From assembly GCA_018857735.1 (NCBI GenBank), contig JABMCL010002254.1, positions 1,336,001 through 1,400,000 of the forward strand: 64,000 bases of DNA, in the 5' to 3' direction. The notes under the pieces are model-generated. The model worked only from the letters and a program-made list of their open reading frames with translations, did not search any database and had not been told where the DNA came from. This DNA comes from Alviniconcha marisindica (Eukaryota; Mollusca; Gastropoda; Provannidae). Position numbers and translations under genes: made by a program. Shown here in pieces: positions 21,385 to 32,386 of the stretch (positions are counted from its first letter, which is position 1; each line of letters begins with the position of its first letter).

Positions 21385-22268
21385 TTTTTGAAATGGACAT
21401 TTTAAAGGTCACTGTGAAGTCTGTACATGTAGTGGACATTTTAAAAGCCACTGTCAAGTCGGTACGTGTAGGGGACATTTTAAAGTCACCGTGAAGTCGG
21501 TACGTGTAGGGGACATTTTAAAGTCACTGTGAAGTCGGTACATGTAGTGGACATTTTAAAAATCACTGTGAAGTCGGTACGTGTAGTGGACATTTTTAAG
21601 TCACCGTGAAGTCGGGACGTGTACGGGACATTTTAAAATCACCGTGAAGTCGGTACGTGTAGTGGACATTTTACAAGTCACTGTGAAGTCGGTACGTGTA
21701 GGGTACATTTGAAAAGTCACCGTGAAGTCGGTACGTGTAGGGTACATTTTAAAGTCTCTGTCAAGTCGGTACGTGTAGTGGACATTTTAAAAGTCTCCGT
21801 GAAGTCGGTACGTGTAGTGGACATTTTAAATCACTGTAAAGTCGGTACGTGTAGTGGACATTTGAAAAGTCACCGTGAAGTCGGTACGTGTAGGGGACAT
21901 TTTAAAAGTCACCGTGAAGTCGGTACGTGTAGGGGACATTTTAAAGTCACCCTGAAGTCGGTACGTGTAGTGGACATTTTAAAGTCACCGTGTAGTCGGT
22001 ACGTGTAGTGGACATTTTAAAGTCACCGTGAAGTCGGTACGTGTAGGGGACATTTTAAAGTCACCGTGAAGTCGGTACGTGTAGTGGACATTTTAAAGTC
22101 TCTGTCAAGTCGGTACGTGTAGTGGACATTTTAAAGTCACCGTGAAGTCGGTACGTGTAGTGGACATTTTAAAGTCACCGTGAAGTCGGTACGTGTAGTG
22201 GACATTTTAAAGTCACCGTGAAGTCGGTACGTGTAGTGGACATTTTAAAGTCACCGTGAAGTCGGCGT
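21385..22268. repeat. 38-bp minisatellite, about 23 units
   Basis: Core GTGAAGTCGGTACGTGTAGT then GGACATTTTAAAGTCACC. Units at the left are the most variable, and the right end is nearly homogeneous. Confidence 0.95.
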
Positions 22269-22382
22269 GTGCTAGTGCCCTATTGGCGGCATGCTTTCTT
22301 GTCGGTACAGGAATGGCTGCACGTGCAATGTTTCACCCAACTCAGGAAGATTCCATCCCGCTCCCGCTCCCCCGCCCCCACC

Positions 22383-22450
22383 CCTCCTCCGCCTAGACAT
22401 AACCGTCCTGGTTGATTGGGCGTAGAAGCCCAAGTTACTTGCATACTTAC
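22383..22450 (+). mobile_element. Retroposon 3' tail, family E4
   Basis: CTAGACATAACCGTCCTGGT then TGATTGGGCGTAGAAGCC and a TTACTTGCATACTTAC tail. Copies with the same layout lie at 26182-26240 and, inverted, at 52480-52547. Confidence 0.6.
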
Positions 22451-22714
22451 CAGTGTTCCAAGGGAGGGACGTCAGCAAGGAAAGACAACTCACAACTCGC
22501 AAGGAAAGACAACTCACAACTCAGTGGCATCGTGGGGGTTCCGCGTTGAGCGCTAGGCCTCGCCTCTTGCACTTACCTTCCCACAGAATTGTGATCTGAC
22601 CGCCAGGTGGCACTGTGCTGACTGGTGGATGATTTGGGTGTGTTTGCAGCATTCCGATGAATGCAACCTCAACAGGCCTCGCTCGCTTGACTGCAGCTAA
22701 TATAGCTCGTTATC

Positions 22715-22895
22715 AGATCAATAGTCATCTCCATTCACAGTTCTCGTTATCAGATCAATACCCAGTCCCATTCACAGTTGTCGTTATCAGATCCATAGCC
22801 AGTCCCATTCACAGTTGTCGTTATCAGATCAATAGCCAGTCCCATTCGCAGTTGTCGTTATCAGATCAATAGCCAGTCCCATTCACAATTAGAGA
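22715..22895. repeat. 37-bp minisatellite, 5 units
   Basis: Core GTCGTTATCAGATCAATAGC then CAGTCCCATTCACAGTT. Confidence 0.93.
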
Positions 22896-22925
22896 AACAA
22901 CAGTTTATGTTGCTAGAGAATGGGC

Positions 22926-22951
22926 GGGGGGGGGGGGGGGGGGGGGGGGGG
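22926..22951. repeat. Poly(G) run of 26
   Basis: Uninterrupted G run about 30 bp after the 37-bp array. Confidence 0.95.
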
Positions 22952-22954
22952 TAG

Positions 22955-23570
22955 GATTCATCAACTGAAAGAACCAGGAAGAGAAGATTTGAAAGGTTGC
23001 CAACGACCAAGCCTTTGGCTGCAAAGGCCGAAAAAGGCAACATCATTCATCAGCAGAACCGAAATGATTGTGTAACTGCGAACGCCAAAACATCTGAAGC
23101 ACAAAGGCGAATTTCGACCCGACAGTAGGCGGAGAGTGCGAAGCTATATTCTGATTAATTTAGTCCTAGCTTGAGAGCAACATGAAGTGGTCAAAGGGTT
23201 AAAAGGGTTAAAAGGTACACAAGTACCGATGAAAGACAAAAATGACCAGAAAAACAGGAATGAGGAGATAAGAAATGATCGGAAAAGTAGACTGCATTAC
23301 CAATGAACGCACGGCAGCAAGCCCTTTATAGCTGGTACGAGAAGATTGCTATTTCTGTGTCGTTTACGTTCCGTTTTTGTCGGTGGACTTGCCCGGCGTG
23401 ACGCAGGCACGATGGCCGTACGTCGCCCATCGTCAAGCGGCGGAAGACTGGCCACGGCGATTGTTCCCGATCCGTGTCTGGGTGGGCACATCATCATTAT
23501 GGGACGGAGAGCAGAGCCATTATAGGGAGTCATTATTTGGGCAAATGGACGAGAAGAATTGACGATGGAT
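22955..23570. other. Unique-looking sequence, no gene recognised
   Basis: A 62-78-residue frame on each strand between 23297 and 23562 shows no family resemblance. Confidence 0.45.
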
Positions 23571-23574
23571 TTTC

Positions 23575-23875
23575 CGCTTGCCCTCCGCTGGATTAGTCAG
23601 TGGGCCGGTGCAGGGTTTCTGTCTGTCTCTCCGCTGGATTAGTCAGTGGGCCGGTGCAGGGCTTCTCTCTGTCTCTCTCTCCGCTGGATTAGTCAGTGGG
23701 CCGGTGCAGGGCTTCTCTCTGTCTCTCTCTCCGCTGGATTAGTCAGTGGGCCGGTGCAGGGCTTCTCTCTGTCTCTCCGCTGGATTAGTCAGTGGGCCGG
23801 TGCAGGGCTTCTCTCTGTCTCTCCGCTGGATTAGTCAGTGGGCCGGTGCAGGGTTTCTGTCTGTCTCTCTGTGTG
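23575..23875. repeat. 46-50-bp minisatellite, 6 units
   Basis: Core GCTGGATTAGTCAGTGGGCC then GGTGCAGGGCTTCTCTCTG. Length differences lie in the CTCTGTCT part. Confidence 0.93.
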
Positions 23876-23913
23876 GCGGTGCTGGCTGCAGGCTGGGCGT
23901 GGCAAGGAGCGTT

Positions 23914-24148
23914 TGGCTCGGGATTCAGGCACGCCTGGAGGCTCGGGATTCAGGCACGCCTGGAGGCTCGGGATTCAGGCACGCCTGGAGGCTCGGGATT
24001 CAGGCACGCCTGGAGGCTCGGGATTCAGGCACGCCTGGAGGCTCGGGATTCAGGCACGCCTGGAGGCTCGGGATTCAGGCACGCCTGGAGGCTCGGGATT
24101 CAGGCACGCCTGGAGGCTCGGGATTCAGGCACGCCTGGAGGCTCGGGA
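23914..24148. repeat. 25-bp minisatellite, 9-10 near-identical units
   Basis: GGCTCGGGATTCAGGCACGC then CTGGA is repeated with almost no changes, suggesting recent expansion. It leads directly into the polypurine tract. Confidence 0.96.
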
Positions 24149-24149
24149 T

Positions 24150-25070
24150 GCAGCGAGAAGGAGGAGGCCAAGAAACAGGAGGAGAAAGGGAAGAAGGAAA
24201 AGGAAGAGGAGACGAAGGAGGAGGAGGAGAAGAAGTAGGAGGAGGAGAAGAAGGAGGCCAGGAAACAGGAGGAGAAAGGGAAAAGGAGGAGATGAAGGAG
24301 GAGGAGTAGGAGGAGGAGAAGAAGGAGGCCAAGAAACAGGAGGAGAAAGGGAAAAAGGAAATGGAGGAGGAGACGAAGGAGGAGGAGTAGGAGGAGTAGG
24401 AGGAGGAGAAGAAGGAGGCCAGGAAACAGGAGGAGAAAGGGAAAAAGGAAAAGGAGGAGGAGACGAAGGAGGAGGAGTAGGAGGAGGAGAAGAAGGAGGC
24501 CAAGAAACAGGAGGAGAAAGGGAAAAAGGAAAAGGAGGAGGAGACGAAGGAGTAGGAGGAGCAGAAGAAGGAGGCCAAGAAACAGGAGGAGAAAGGGAAA
24601 AAGGAAAAGGAGGAGGAGTAGGAGGGGGAGAAGAAGGAGGCCAAGAAACAGGAGGAGAAAGGGGAAAAGGAAATGGAGGAGGAGACGAAGGAGGAGGAGG
24701 AGGGAAAGAAGAAGGAGGAGAAGAAGAAGAAAGTGAAGGAGAAGAAGGAGGAGGCGGGGCGAAAGAAGGAGAGGAAAAGAAAGAGCGAAGAGGAGAAGGA
24801 GGAGGAGGAAAAGAACAAGGAGTAGGAAAAGAAGAAGAGAAGAGGAGCAAAAGGAGGAAGAGGAAAAGGAGGAGGAAGAGAAGGAGGAAAAGAAGGAGGA
24901 GGAGGAAAAGAAGGAGGAGCAGGAGGAAAAGAAGGAGGAGGAGGAGAAGGAGGAGGAGGAGGAGGAAGAGAAGGAGGAGGAGGAAAAGAAGGAGGAGGAG
25001 GAGGAGGAAGAGAAGGAGGAGGAGGAAAAGAAGGAGGCGGAGGAGGAAAAGAAGCTGAAAGAAAGGGAAG
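24150..25070. repeat. 920-bp polypurine tract with higher-order repeats
   Basis: Nearly all A/G on the plus strand. The left two thirds carry larger units (GAAGGAGGCCAAGAAACAGG then AGGAGAAAGGGAAAAAGGAA), and the right third is GAGGAGGAAAAGAAG. Plus-frame translation gives Glu/Lys-rich heptad-like sequence, but TAG stops recur in every unit in that frame. The longest frames (up to 406 residues) are Arg/Gly or Ser/Phe low complexity. I do not call a gene. Confidence 0.93.
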
Positions 25071-25074
25071 GAAA

Positions 25075-25689
25075 AACAAACGAATGGCACATGGTCGCTG
25101 GACGTTTCTCTGGACGCTGATCGCCGTTGAGAAGGAATATTTGAATTCTGCTGCCAATGGGCGCTTCCTTGTATGTAATTACCGCACCACTGTTTATATT
25201 CACTCTACAGAAGTACTCTTATTCCTTGGTATTCCTTCTCTAATCCCCGGGTGATTGCTAGAGTTTATAAAGTTTACACACTGTGCTGACAAGAGGCAAA
25301 TTTTCGTGTATGATTTCAGCATGGACAGTAACTAGTCTTATTTTATCCTATCGTAACTGCAATAATGAGAAGTTTGAAACTTAGCTTACACGTGAATGGA
25401 CTTTTGCAGCTACCAATGAGATGTTAACTTTAACATAGGAAAGATGGCGACTTTGTGAATAGTCTAATTAGTCTAGGAACAATTTGTCATCTTCACAACT
25501 ATTTCAAGGAAATGAATAAATAAAACCGGCGATTAAATTTTCCAGTGATCACAGTACCACAGAAATCAGTTGCATTTGCAAAATACCTTGAAGTGAGACA
25601 TAAGATAGAATAATGAAACTGAATAAAATTACGTAGAATACTTTATTCATCCCACTTCGGGAAATTACAATATCAGCTCCTCCACCACC

Positions 25690-25690
<1 letters not shown>
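25075..25690. other. AT-rich unique sequence
   Basis: No coding sequence or repeat recognised. Confidence 0.5.

Positions 25691-25722
<32 letters not shown>
25691..25722. repeat. C8 then T24 homopolymers
   Basis: An uninterrupted T run follows a C run. On the minus strand this is an A run, possibly an old retroposon tail, but no element body is recognisable beside it. Confidence 0.9.
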
Positions 25723-25723
<1 letters not shown>

Positions 25724-25844
25724 GCGCGGAAGGAAAAGCGAAATAATGAAAGTGAGTGAAGGGAAGCAAGTGGTAAATAATTGATCTCATTTACATGCAT
25801 GACTGTCGATTCATACGCCTGTCACACAAGTTGTCAGCCGTCTG

Positions 25845-26185
25845 TCTGCCACTGTTCTTACCCAATACTTTGTCTCTTCACCCAATACTTTGTCTCTTCC
25901 CTGTCTGCCACTGTTCTTACCCAGTACTTTGTCTCTTCACCCAATACTTTGTCTCTTCCCTGTCTGCCACTGTTCTTACCCAATACTTTGTCTCTTCACC
26001 CAATACTTTCTCTTCCTTGTCTGCCACTGTTCTTACCCAATACTTTGTCTCTTCACCCAACACTTTGTCTCTTCCCTGTCTGCCACTGTTCTTACCCAAT
26101 ACTTTGTCTCTTCACCCAATACTGTCTCTTCCCTGTCTGCCACTGTTCTTACCCAATACTTTGTCTCTTCTCTGTCTTACACTCG
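25845..26185. repeat. 59-bp minisatellite, about 6 units
   Basis: CTGTCTGCCACTGTTCTTAC followed by two copies of CCAATACTTTGTCTCTTC per unit. It ends exactly where an E4 tail begins. Confidence 0.94.
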
Positions 26186-26240
26186 CCCTGATATAACCGC
26201 ACCGGTTGAATGGGCGTAAAACACTACCTTACTTACTGTC
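26182..26240 (+). mobile_element. Retroposon 3' tail, family E4
   Basis: CGCCCTGATATAACCGCACC then GGTTGAATGGGCGTAAAACAC and a TTACTTACT tail. After the tail a further partial 59-bp unit (CTGTTCTTACCCAATACTTT) appears, so the element appears to sit inside the 59-bp array. Confidence 0.65.
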
Positions 26241-26404
26241 TTACACTGTTCTTACCCAATACTTTGTCTCTTCCGATAATAATCCTTGTGAACAGCGCCC
26301 TGCCTCCCACCTCTCAAACTCTTCCCCCCTCCCCCGCCCCTCACAAGGGAGGACTAAGTGTTGAAGGCGTGTTGTTGGCTCAGGATGGAGTTTGGTCGTC
26401 CGGA

Positions 26405-26735
26405 TAATTATGACTGTGCGGTTGACAGGACGTTAATATCCAGTAACTGACTGACTAACGCTGTTTGTTGGACAGAACGTTAAAATACAGTTACTAAACA
26501 AACTCTGTCTCTGTCTCTCTGCCTGCCTGTCAGTTAATATCCAGTAACTGACTAACGCTGTTTGTTGGACAGAACGTTAAAATACAGTTACTAAACAAAC
26601 TCTGTCTCTGTCTCTCTGCCTGCCTGTCAGTTAATATCCAGTAACTGACTAACGCTGTTTGTTGGACAGAACGTTAAAATGCAGTTACTTAACAAACTCT
26701 GCCTCTGTCTCTCTGCCTGCCTGTCAGTCTGCTGT
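26405..26735 (+). repeat. 97-bp tandem array built from an E3 tail, 3 units
   Basis: It starts with GTGCGGTTGACAGGACGTTA then ATATCCAGTAACTGACTGAC, the E3 3' end. It continues as units that repeat AATATCCAGTAACTGAC, TTGGACAGAACGTTAAAATA and CTCTGTCTCTGTCTCTCTGC. A retroposon tail thus appears to have seeded the tandem repeat. Confidence 0.8.
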
Positions 26736-26760
26736 CTGCATGTCTCTTTCGATCACCACC

Positions 26761-26761
<1 letters not shown>

Positions 26762-26845
<84 letters not shown>
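26762..26845. repeat. (CA)n microsatellite
   Basis: CA repeat with a single ACACAACAC interruption. Confidence 0.95.
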
Positions 26846-26848
<3 letters not shown>

Positions 26849-26861
26849 GCGTAGTGCTGAC

Positions 26862-26912
26862 ATGGAGATGACCCTCTGCGGTCGACGAGACGTTAAAGAT
26901 CCGGTGACTATT
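26862..26912 (+). mobile_element. Retroposon 3' tail, family E3
   Basis: GGAGATGACCCTCTGCGGTC then GACGAGACGTTAAAGATCCGG. It is preceded directly by the CA microsatellite. Confidence 0.5.
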
Positions 26913-26914
26913 AT

Positions 26915-27865
26915 CATTATGCGCGCGCACTTTGAAGGCCACCGTTTGCATCCCATCGATCCGTTGAGTTGGACTGCACGTGGTCCACCCTGGTTCTGGC
27001 TGTCACTGCGGTCACCCCTCCTCGGTGCTTTTGTGGGCAGCTCTATAACTGTCTGTGACTTCAGCACGTGCAGCCCTGGTGCCCAGCCAAAGTGTCGGTT
27101 CATCAACGCCTCTCCCCCAGGCAGCTTCCCTCTTAGTGACGACTGGCGTGCATGCCATTATATTGGCAGGCGACTGCGGTGGACTCTGCGTTTCAAGACG
27201 GCTTTGCGTTGTGTTGGCAGCGGACGCTAACCAGACGGTCTTTGAATGCGTGTGCGAGCCACTCTGGGTTGCAGTGTCTCCACTTCCGGCAATTAGGGGT
27301 CACGAGTTTGCATGATCACCTCCATTCTCTGCCGTAGCCGCTTTTAGATTGGCTCCTTGGCCTTCGGTGTTTCCGATCGTGGTTCTGTTTTTGGACATTC
27401 TTGCCTTCTCCGCCCCCTCGTTCTTCTTCCGTCTCTGATCGTGACTTTGTTCCACTCGCTCTGTCGACTCGCATCTTCACGTCAGAAAACGGCTTGTCAC
27501 CACTGACACGCACTTCCGGTCAAAGGGCGAAGCGGACAGATCCGAGGGTGGGGGTTGGGGTTGGGTGGAGGATGAAAAGGAACGTACCTGATCATGGTCT
27601 GCCCAAGGAAGGAACATCACATCGTTTTCGTTGTCTACAAAACACCAACTAACTAACAAACCGTTGTCCACAACGTGACAAGCAGTTTGTCATGTCTGTT
27701 CACCTACATTCTCATGTGAATAGTGCGTTTTACTTGAAGATAAAACCCATCAAATGTGAGACGTGGAAAACGTGACTCTCGCACAAGAGACATTCAAAGT
27801 AAACGATGAAAGCAACGTGTGCCATCACCGTGGAAAGTCATTCAAAAGCATAGGGGGTCTTCAAA
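26915..27865. other. Unique-looking sequence, no gene recognised
   Basis: Several 60-115-residue frames on both strands lack recognisable domains. Confidence 0.4.
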
Positions 27866-27872
27866 ACCACGC

Positions 27873-28181
27873 GTTGTGAGCCGGTTTGGCCCAGCGGTAA
27901 GGCGTTAGGCTGGTAAGCGGAAGGACCTCGGTTCGAATCCGGCTCTCCTTTCTCTTCAGATGTTGTGGTCTGTGGACACTGTCTTGTGACTTTGTCCCTC
28001 ACAATTATGAAACATTAAAATAGCTCTCATCGCTGCACACCTTAATGCAGAAGTCATTCTGGTGGTGACAGTGTAGCGATAGGTATATAATCTCCCTCTC
28101 CCCCACCTTCATACCCCCCCCTTCTCCCTGTCCCTAATAAGCCTTATGGTTTCTGTGGACGTTAAGCATCATGTTTACAAG
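27873..28181 (+). mobile_element. tRNA-derived SINE, copy 1
   Basis: The head GTGAGCCGGTTTGGCCCAGC carries an A box (TGGCCCAGCGG, 27887-27897) and a perfect B box (GGTTCGAATCC, 27930-27940), the internal pol III promoter of a tRNA. The body contains TTGTGGTCTGTGGACACTGT and TCATTCTGGTGGTGACAGTG, a C-rich spot, then the module CCTTATGGTTTCTGTGGACG-TTAAGCA and the end ATGTTTAC. ACCACGC occurs immediately before (27866-27872) and after (28182-28188), a 7-bp target duplication. SINEs are copied by a partner LINE's reverse transcriptase. A second copy lies at 34031. Confidence 0.9.
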
Positions 28182-28189
28182 ACCACGCA

Positions 28190-29125
28190 CACCTGCACGA
28201 CGGCAATCGTCCTTACCTGTTCAACAAGCGTTTCGCACCTTCCGGGTGCAGGAACCATAGGAGGAGGCGTCGCAAGAAATCCCTTGCACAATTCGCAGGC
28301 ACAGAATGTTCGCTTCAGTGTTTAATTCATATTTCAAACCCCGATGGGTCAATTGCAAAAGACACTTGCAGCAGCTGTAAGTTCAGTTCAGAGCAAAAGT
28401 AAAGTAACACTAATATCCTCAGGCGTTTTTTTCCCCTCCCTTTCTGCTAATGACATTTTTATCACGTCCGGCTTGCTACAGATTTTTATTATTTCAATAA
28501 ATATTTTGTGCCCCCCCCCCCCTCCCCGCCCACCCCCTCCCCGTTTGGACATTGGAAATTGTGATTTTATTTCTTCTTCGCAAAAGCGTAGTGTAATTTC
28601 ATTACGTTGGTGAGACCCGATCTGATTGGATTCTGAATGACACCGCGTCTGTAGTTAAAAGTAGCCATTCCATCACACACACACACACACACACACGCAC
28701 GCACGCACGCACGCACGCACTAAAGTGTGAGAGAGGGAGAGATTTGCTGAGGACTAATCCTGTTGAAGAACTGAACGCCAATACTAATAATATTTTCTCA
28801 TTTTTCACAGTTTAACTGTTGTTCTGTAGCATAAAAACAGGGGCTTACCCCGAAAATTCGCAAGTCATTTTATTCCATAATGAACAGCGTCCTTTTCTCT
28901 TTTTAGAACGCTAGCGGTCATTCTTGTTTCATATTATTTTGTTTCGTTAAGTGTACGTACTACACCCAAACGAAAACTAAATTTGGGAAGCCGTCTCGTC
29001 GTCACTGTGCCAGAGTAACACAAAGTTACACACACAAATCCTTTAGTCAGAGACATACGAATAACGAAAACAGCGTGAAAACATCTGATTGCTTCTGTTC
29101 TCCTACAACTGATGACATGAATATA
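28190..29125. other. Unique-looking sequence with a C run
   Basis: A C-rich run at 28512-28545. No gene recognised. Confidence 0.45.
28675..28720. repeat. (CA)n then (GCAC)n microsatellite
   Basis: CA repeats change into GCAC repeats. Confidence 0.95.
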
Positions 29126-29138
29126 ATGAAGCACATGT

Positions 29139-29298
29139 AGGTAGGTAGTGTTGCTTAATGTCCTCAGATGTCAGTTGACATATTAGGGACAAGCTGAGAC
29201 CAATGCCGAAGCATGGTTCAATATAGCTTTACGTCCACGGAAACCAGAAGGCTCGTTAGGACGGACAGCCCAGGACGGCCACCTCGACTCTCACACAG
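29139..29298 (-). mobile_element. E2 retroposon with 12-bp target duplication, 5' truncated
   Basis: Minus-strand copy lacking the first dozen bases of the family head (starts CTGTGTGAGAGTCGAGG). It ends with GAGGACATTAAGCAACACTA and a CCTACCTAC tail. TGAAGCACATGT flanks it at 29127-29138 and 29299-29310. 5' truncation with intact flanking duplications is the hallmark of target-primed reverse transcription. Confidence 0.9.
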
Positions 29299-29311
29299 TG
29301 AAGCACATGTG

Positions 29312-30170
29312 AAGAGCGTGATCGATATAATACAAAAGCACAAGATCGTTACCATGGGGTCTATTTTTCCCTTTTTCTTTGATATCACGTCGACAACAAC
29401 ATAAAGAAGAAATGTGTGCCAGGTCCTCATGTAAATATCCGGTAATGCGCTAGTCACGTCACAAACACTCCAAAGGATTACACGTTCCTGTGGTTTGTGT
29501 TCAGAGTGTCAGTTTGCTCAGAAAGGTTCTTCACTGGCTATTCAAGTCTTACACCAATGGACACCATAAATAAATTAATGTCTTTGTTTCGACGGGGTGT
29601 AGTTTTTTATGTCGACGAAAACTGATAAAATAGACTAATTGGATCGACGTTAAGTGCCTGTTACGCGGAGTCCTTAACCCTGGTCAGTAAACGTTCGACA
29701 GGCAGCTGTTTTTGCACAGTATAAGTCATCAATGGATGGCTGGCTATTTTCACATCCACCACGGCCATAAAACCTCCTAAAGTCATTGCAGGCACCTCCG
29801 TCCGGTCGTAAAACGAAATCCTCAAACTGAACTGTCAGAGTGTTCAGGAGTGTTCAGGTTGGAAAAAGAACAAGAAGAAGCTGTCGGAAGTGGATTATAT
29901 GACCCATGCACTCCGGCTGGGAACACAGAAAAACTGGGAGAGTGTTCTCACATTCTTCTAACGTCCCTTCTAAATACTCTTAAACAGAAATATTTCACCA
30001 TATCACTATTGGAATATTCAGTAATCGTCTGACGATAACCATAATGCACCAAGAGGTTGCATTTTCTTGTGCCTTTTAAAGAAATAATACCAATAGGGGT
30101 CACGTCACTTCTGTGGCGCCGTATCTCGCCGACAAGGGCGAACACACCGCGCGTCACAAGATCAACAAAA
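29312..30170. other. Unique-looking sequence, no gene recognised
   Basis: Only short frames, with no domain and no repeat. Confidence 0.45.
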
Positions 30171-30172
30171 TG

Positions 30173-30175
<3 letters not shown>

Positions 30176-30253
<78 letters not shown>
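30176..30253. repeat. (CA)n microsatellite
   Basis: About 39 uninterrupted CA units. Confidence 0.97.
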
Positions 30254-30254
<1 letters not shown>

Positions 30255-30257
<3 letters not shown>

Positions 30258-30635
30258 GCTGTCTTGTAAAACAGAACAAAAACTTTGTGGTGTCCATCTT
30301 ATTGGTCAGATTTTCATCGTGAGGAAACTACGATTTGAGATAGCACGACCCGCCACAAGAGGCCCATGAATAAAACATGTTTCGTGCTGAAACACGCTGT
30401 CAGTCTCAAGATCACAGTGAATAATTGACAGCTTTGGCAAGCACTTTAGACGAGAACAGAAGTTGCTGACCTGGGCCTATGCTTCCATGCGAGAAAAAGG
30501 TGATGATGACGTCTGCTTCATCGGCCATTCCTGTGCCCCGACCAAATGCTATTGGCATTTGTTATTACTGAGAGCTTATTGTCTCTGGCACGCACATTGT
30601 CGGGGCTGAAGCCAAGTCTTGGCTGTATTGAGAAT
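30255..30635. other. Unique stretch, nothing recognised
   Basis: No frame, repeat or RNA gene stands out. Confidence 0.45.
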
Positions 30636-31530
30636 ATGTTGTGTTAAGAGTCGGCTGTGTTCAGAGTTGGGTGTTAAGAGTTGGCTGTGTTCAGAGTTGG
30701 CTGTGTTCAGAGTTGGGTGTTAATAGTTGGCTGTGTTCAGAGTTGGCTGTGTTCAGAGTTGGGTGTTAATAGTTGGCTGTGTTCAGAGTTGGCTGTGTTC
30801 AGAGAGGGCTGTGTCAAGCCTTGGCTGTGTCAAGACTTGGCTGTGTTCAGAGTTGGTTGTGTTAAGAGTTGGCTGTGTTCAGAGTTGGTTGTGTTCAGAG
30901 TTGGCTGTGTTAAGCGTTGGCTGTGTTCAGGCCTTGGCTGTGTTCAGAGTTGGCTGTGTCAGGAGTTGGCTGTGTTTAAATTTGGCTGTGTTCAAGCCTT
31001 GGCTGTGTTCAGAGTTGGCTGTGTTAAGCGTTGGCTGTGTTCAGAGTTGGCTGTGTTAAGCGTTGGCTGTGTTCAGAGTTGGCTGTGTCAAGCCTTGGCT
31101 GTGTTCAGAGTTGGCTGTGTTAAGCGTTGGCTATGTTCAGAGTTGGCTTTGTCAGGCCTTGGCTGTGTTCAGAGTTGGCTGCGTTTAGAGTTGGCTGTAT
31201 TCAGAGTTGGCTGTGTTAAGCGATGGCTGTGTTCACAGTTGGCTGTGTCAAGCCTTGGCTGTGTTCACAGTTGGCTGTGTCAAGCCTTGGCTGTGTTCAC
31301 AGTTGGCTGCGTTCAGAGTTGGCTGTGTCAAGCCTTGGCTGTGTTCAGAGTTGGCTGTATTCAGAGTTGGTTGTGTCAAGAGTTGGCTGTGTTCAGAGTT
31401 GGCTGTGTCAAGCCTTGGCTGTGTTCAGAGTTGGCTGTGTCAAGCCTTGGCTGTGTTCAGAGTTGGCTGTGTCAAGCCTTGGCTGTGTTCAGAGTTGGCT
31501 GTGTCAAGCCTTGGCTGTGTTCAGAGTTCC
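30636..31530. repeat. 16-bp minisatellite with 32-bp dimers, about 55 monomers
   Basis: Monomers read TTGGCTGTGTTCAGAG or TTGGCTGTGTCAAGCC. From about 31230 on, strict alternation of the two makes a 32-bp higher-order unit; earlier units are mixed with TTAAGCG and GGTTGTG variants. The 319-residue Cys/Trp-rich plus frame is a consequence of the 48-bp frame cycle and not a gene. Confidence 0.95.
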
Positions 31531-31699
31531 CAGTCAGGTTCACCTTCAGCTGTAGACATCTTGACGACGTGCCGGGATCCCTTACTGTAATCCCCGCAGT
31601 CGGACTGCGCTGCCGGAGTGGTGGGCAACACTTCATGTGAATGTCTGACAGTATTTACAGCTGTGGGGAAATGGTTGCACACGCTACCTTCTCAGGAAC

Positions 31700-32000
31700 G
31701 CTAACACCACCACCAGCCGTTCCAAGCGTGACGTTTACCTCACTAGCCACACCAAGCGAGAACAGACGTGATGACGTTTACCTCACTAGCCACACCAAGC
31801 GAGAACAGACGTGATGACGTTTACCTCACCAGCCACACCAAGCGAGAACAGACGATGGTGACTTTACCAGCCATTTCATGCGAGAACAGACTATGGTGAC
31901 TTTACCAGCCATTTCATGCGAGAACAGACGATGGTGACTTTGCTTTAGCGGCCATTTCATGCGAGAACAGACGATGGTGACTTTACCTCACCATCCATTC
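31700..32000. repeat. Two related tandem blocks (43 bp and 38 bp)
   Basis: Left units: CACTAGCCACACCAAGCGAG-AACAGACGTGATGACG. Right units: CCATTTCATGCGAGAACAGA-CGATGGTGACTTTACCAG. Both share GCGAGAACAGACG-TG-TGAC, so one evolved from the other. Confidence 0.9.
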
Positions 32001-32385
32001 TAGGCCGAGAACGAAATCACGCGCAGAACTCAGAATGTTGGAATTAATGAATACAGGTGTATTCATTAATTGTAGCTGGCATTGCTGCATTCATCACGAG
32101 ACACAGGAATCAGCGTCATGGCCCGATGGTTCATCACTTGACTCTTCTACCTTGACAGGTTGCACCGTGGAAACCAGGGTGGAACAGTCACCCAGCTGCC
32201 CCCTATCTCCCACTCTAATGTTAGGGCTGTACTGAAAAAAGCAGTGTTTGCTTGTCGCACGGCCCAACTATTCCGGTTTCAGTGTATTGTCGGGAATATT
32301 GAAATAAATTTAGTTTTAAGCCCAGAGGGAAACATTTTGGGGTTTACCCGCTGCTGAGCACCACTCACTGGCGAGGCACCCTGTC
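32000..32385. other. Unique stretch, no gene recognised
   Basis: Contains a direct or inverted echo 'AATGAATACAGGTGTATTCATT' at about 32045-32067 (see findings). No other feature. Confidence 0.45.
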
Positions 32386-32386
32386 T

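Noticed and set aside
23838..25203. Plus 406-residue and minus 320-367-residue frames
   Set aside because: Arg/Gly or Ser/Phe/Pro low complexity over a polypurine tract. The Glu/Lys coiled-coil-like plus frame has a TAG in each unit.
27876..27949. Functional tRNA gene
   Set aside because: A and B boxes are good, but the acceptor and anticodon stems do not pair well. A SINE body and target duplication follow, so it is a SINE head. The copy at 34031 is the same.
30681..31640. 319-residue Cys/Trp-rich plus frame
   Set aside because: A 16-bp repeat read in a 48-bp cycle; all three plus frames give the same peptide pattern.
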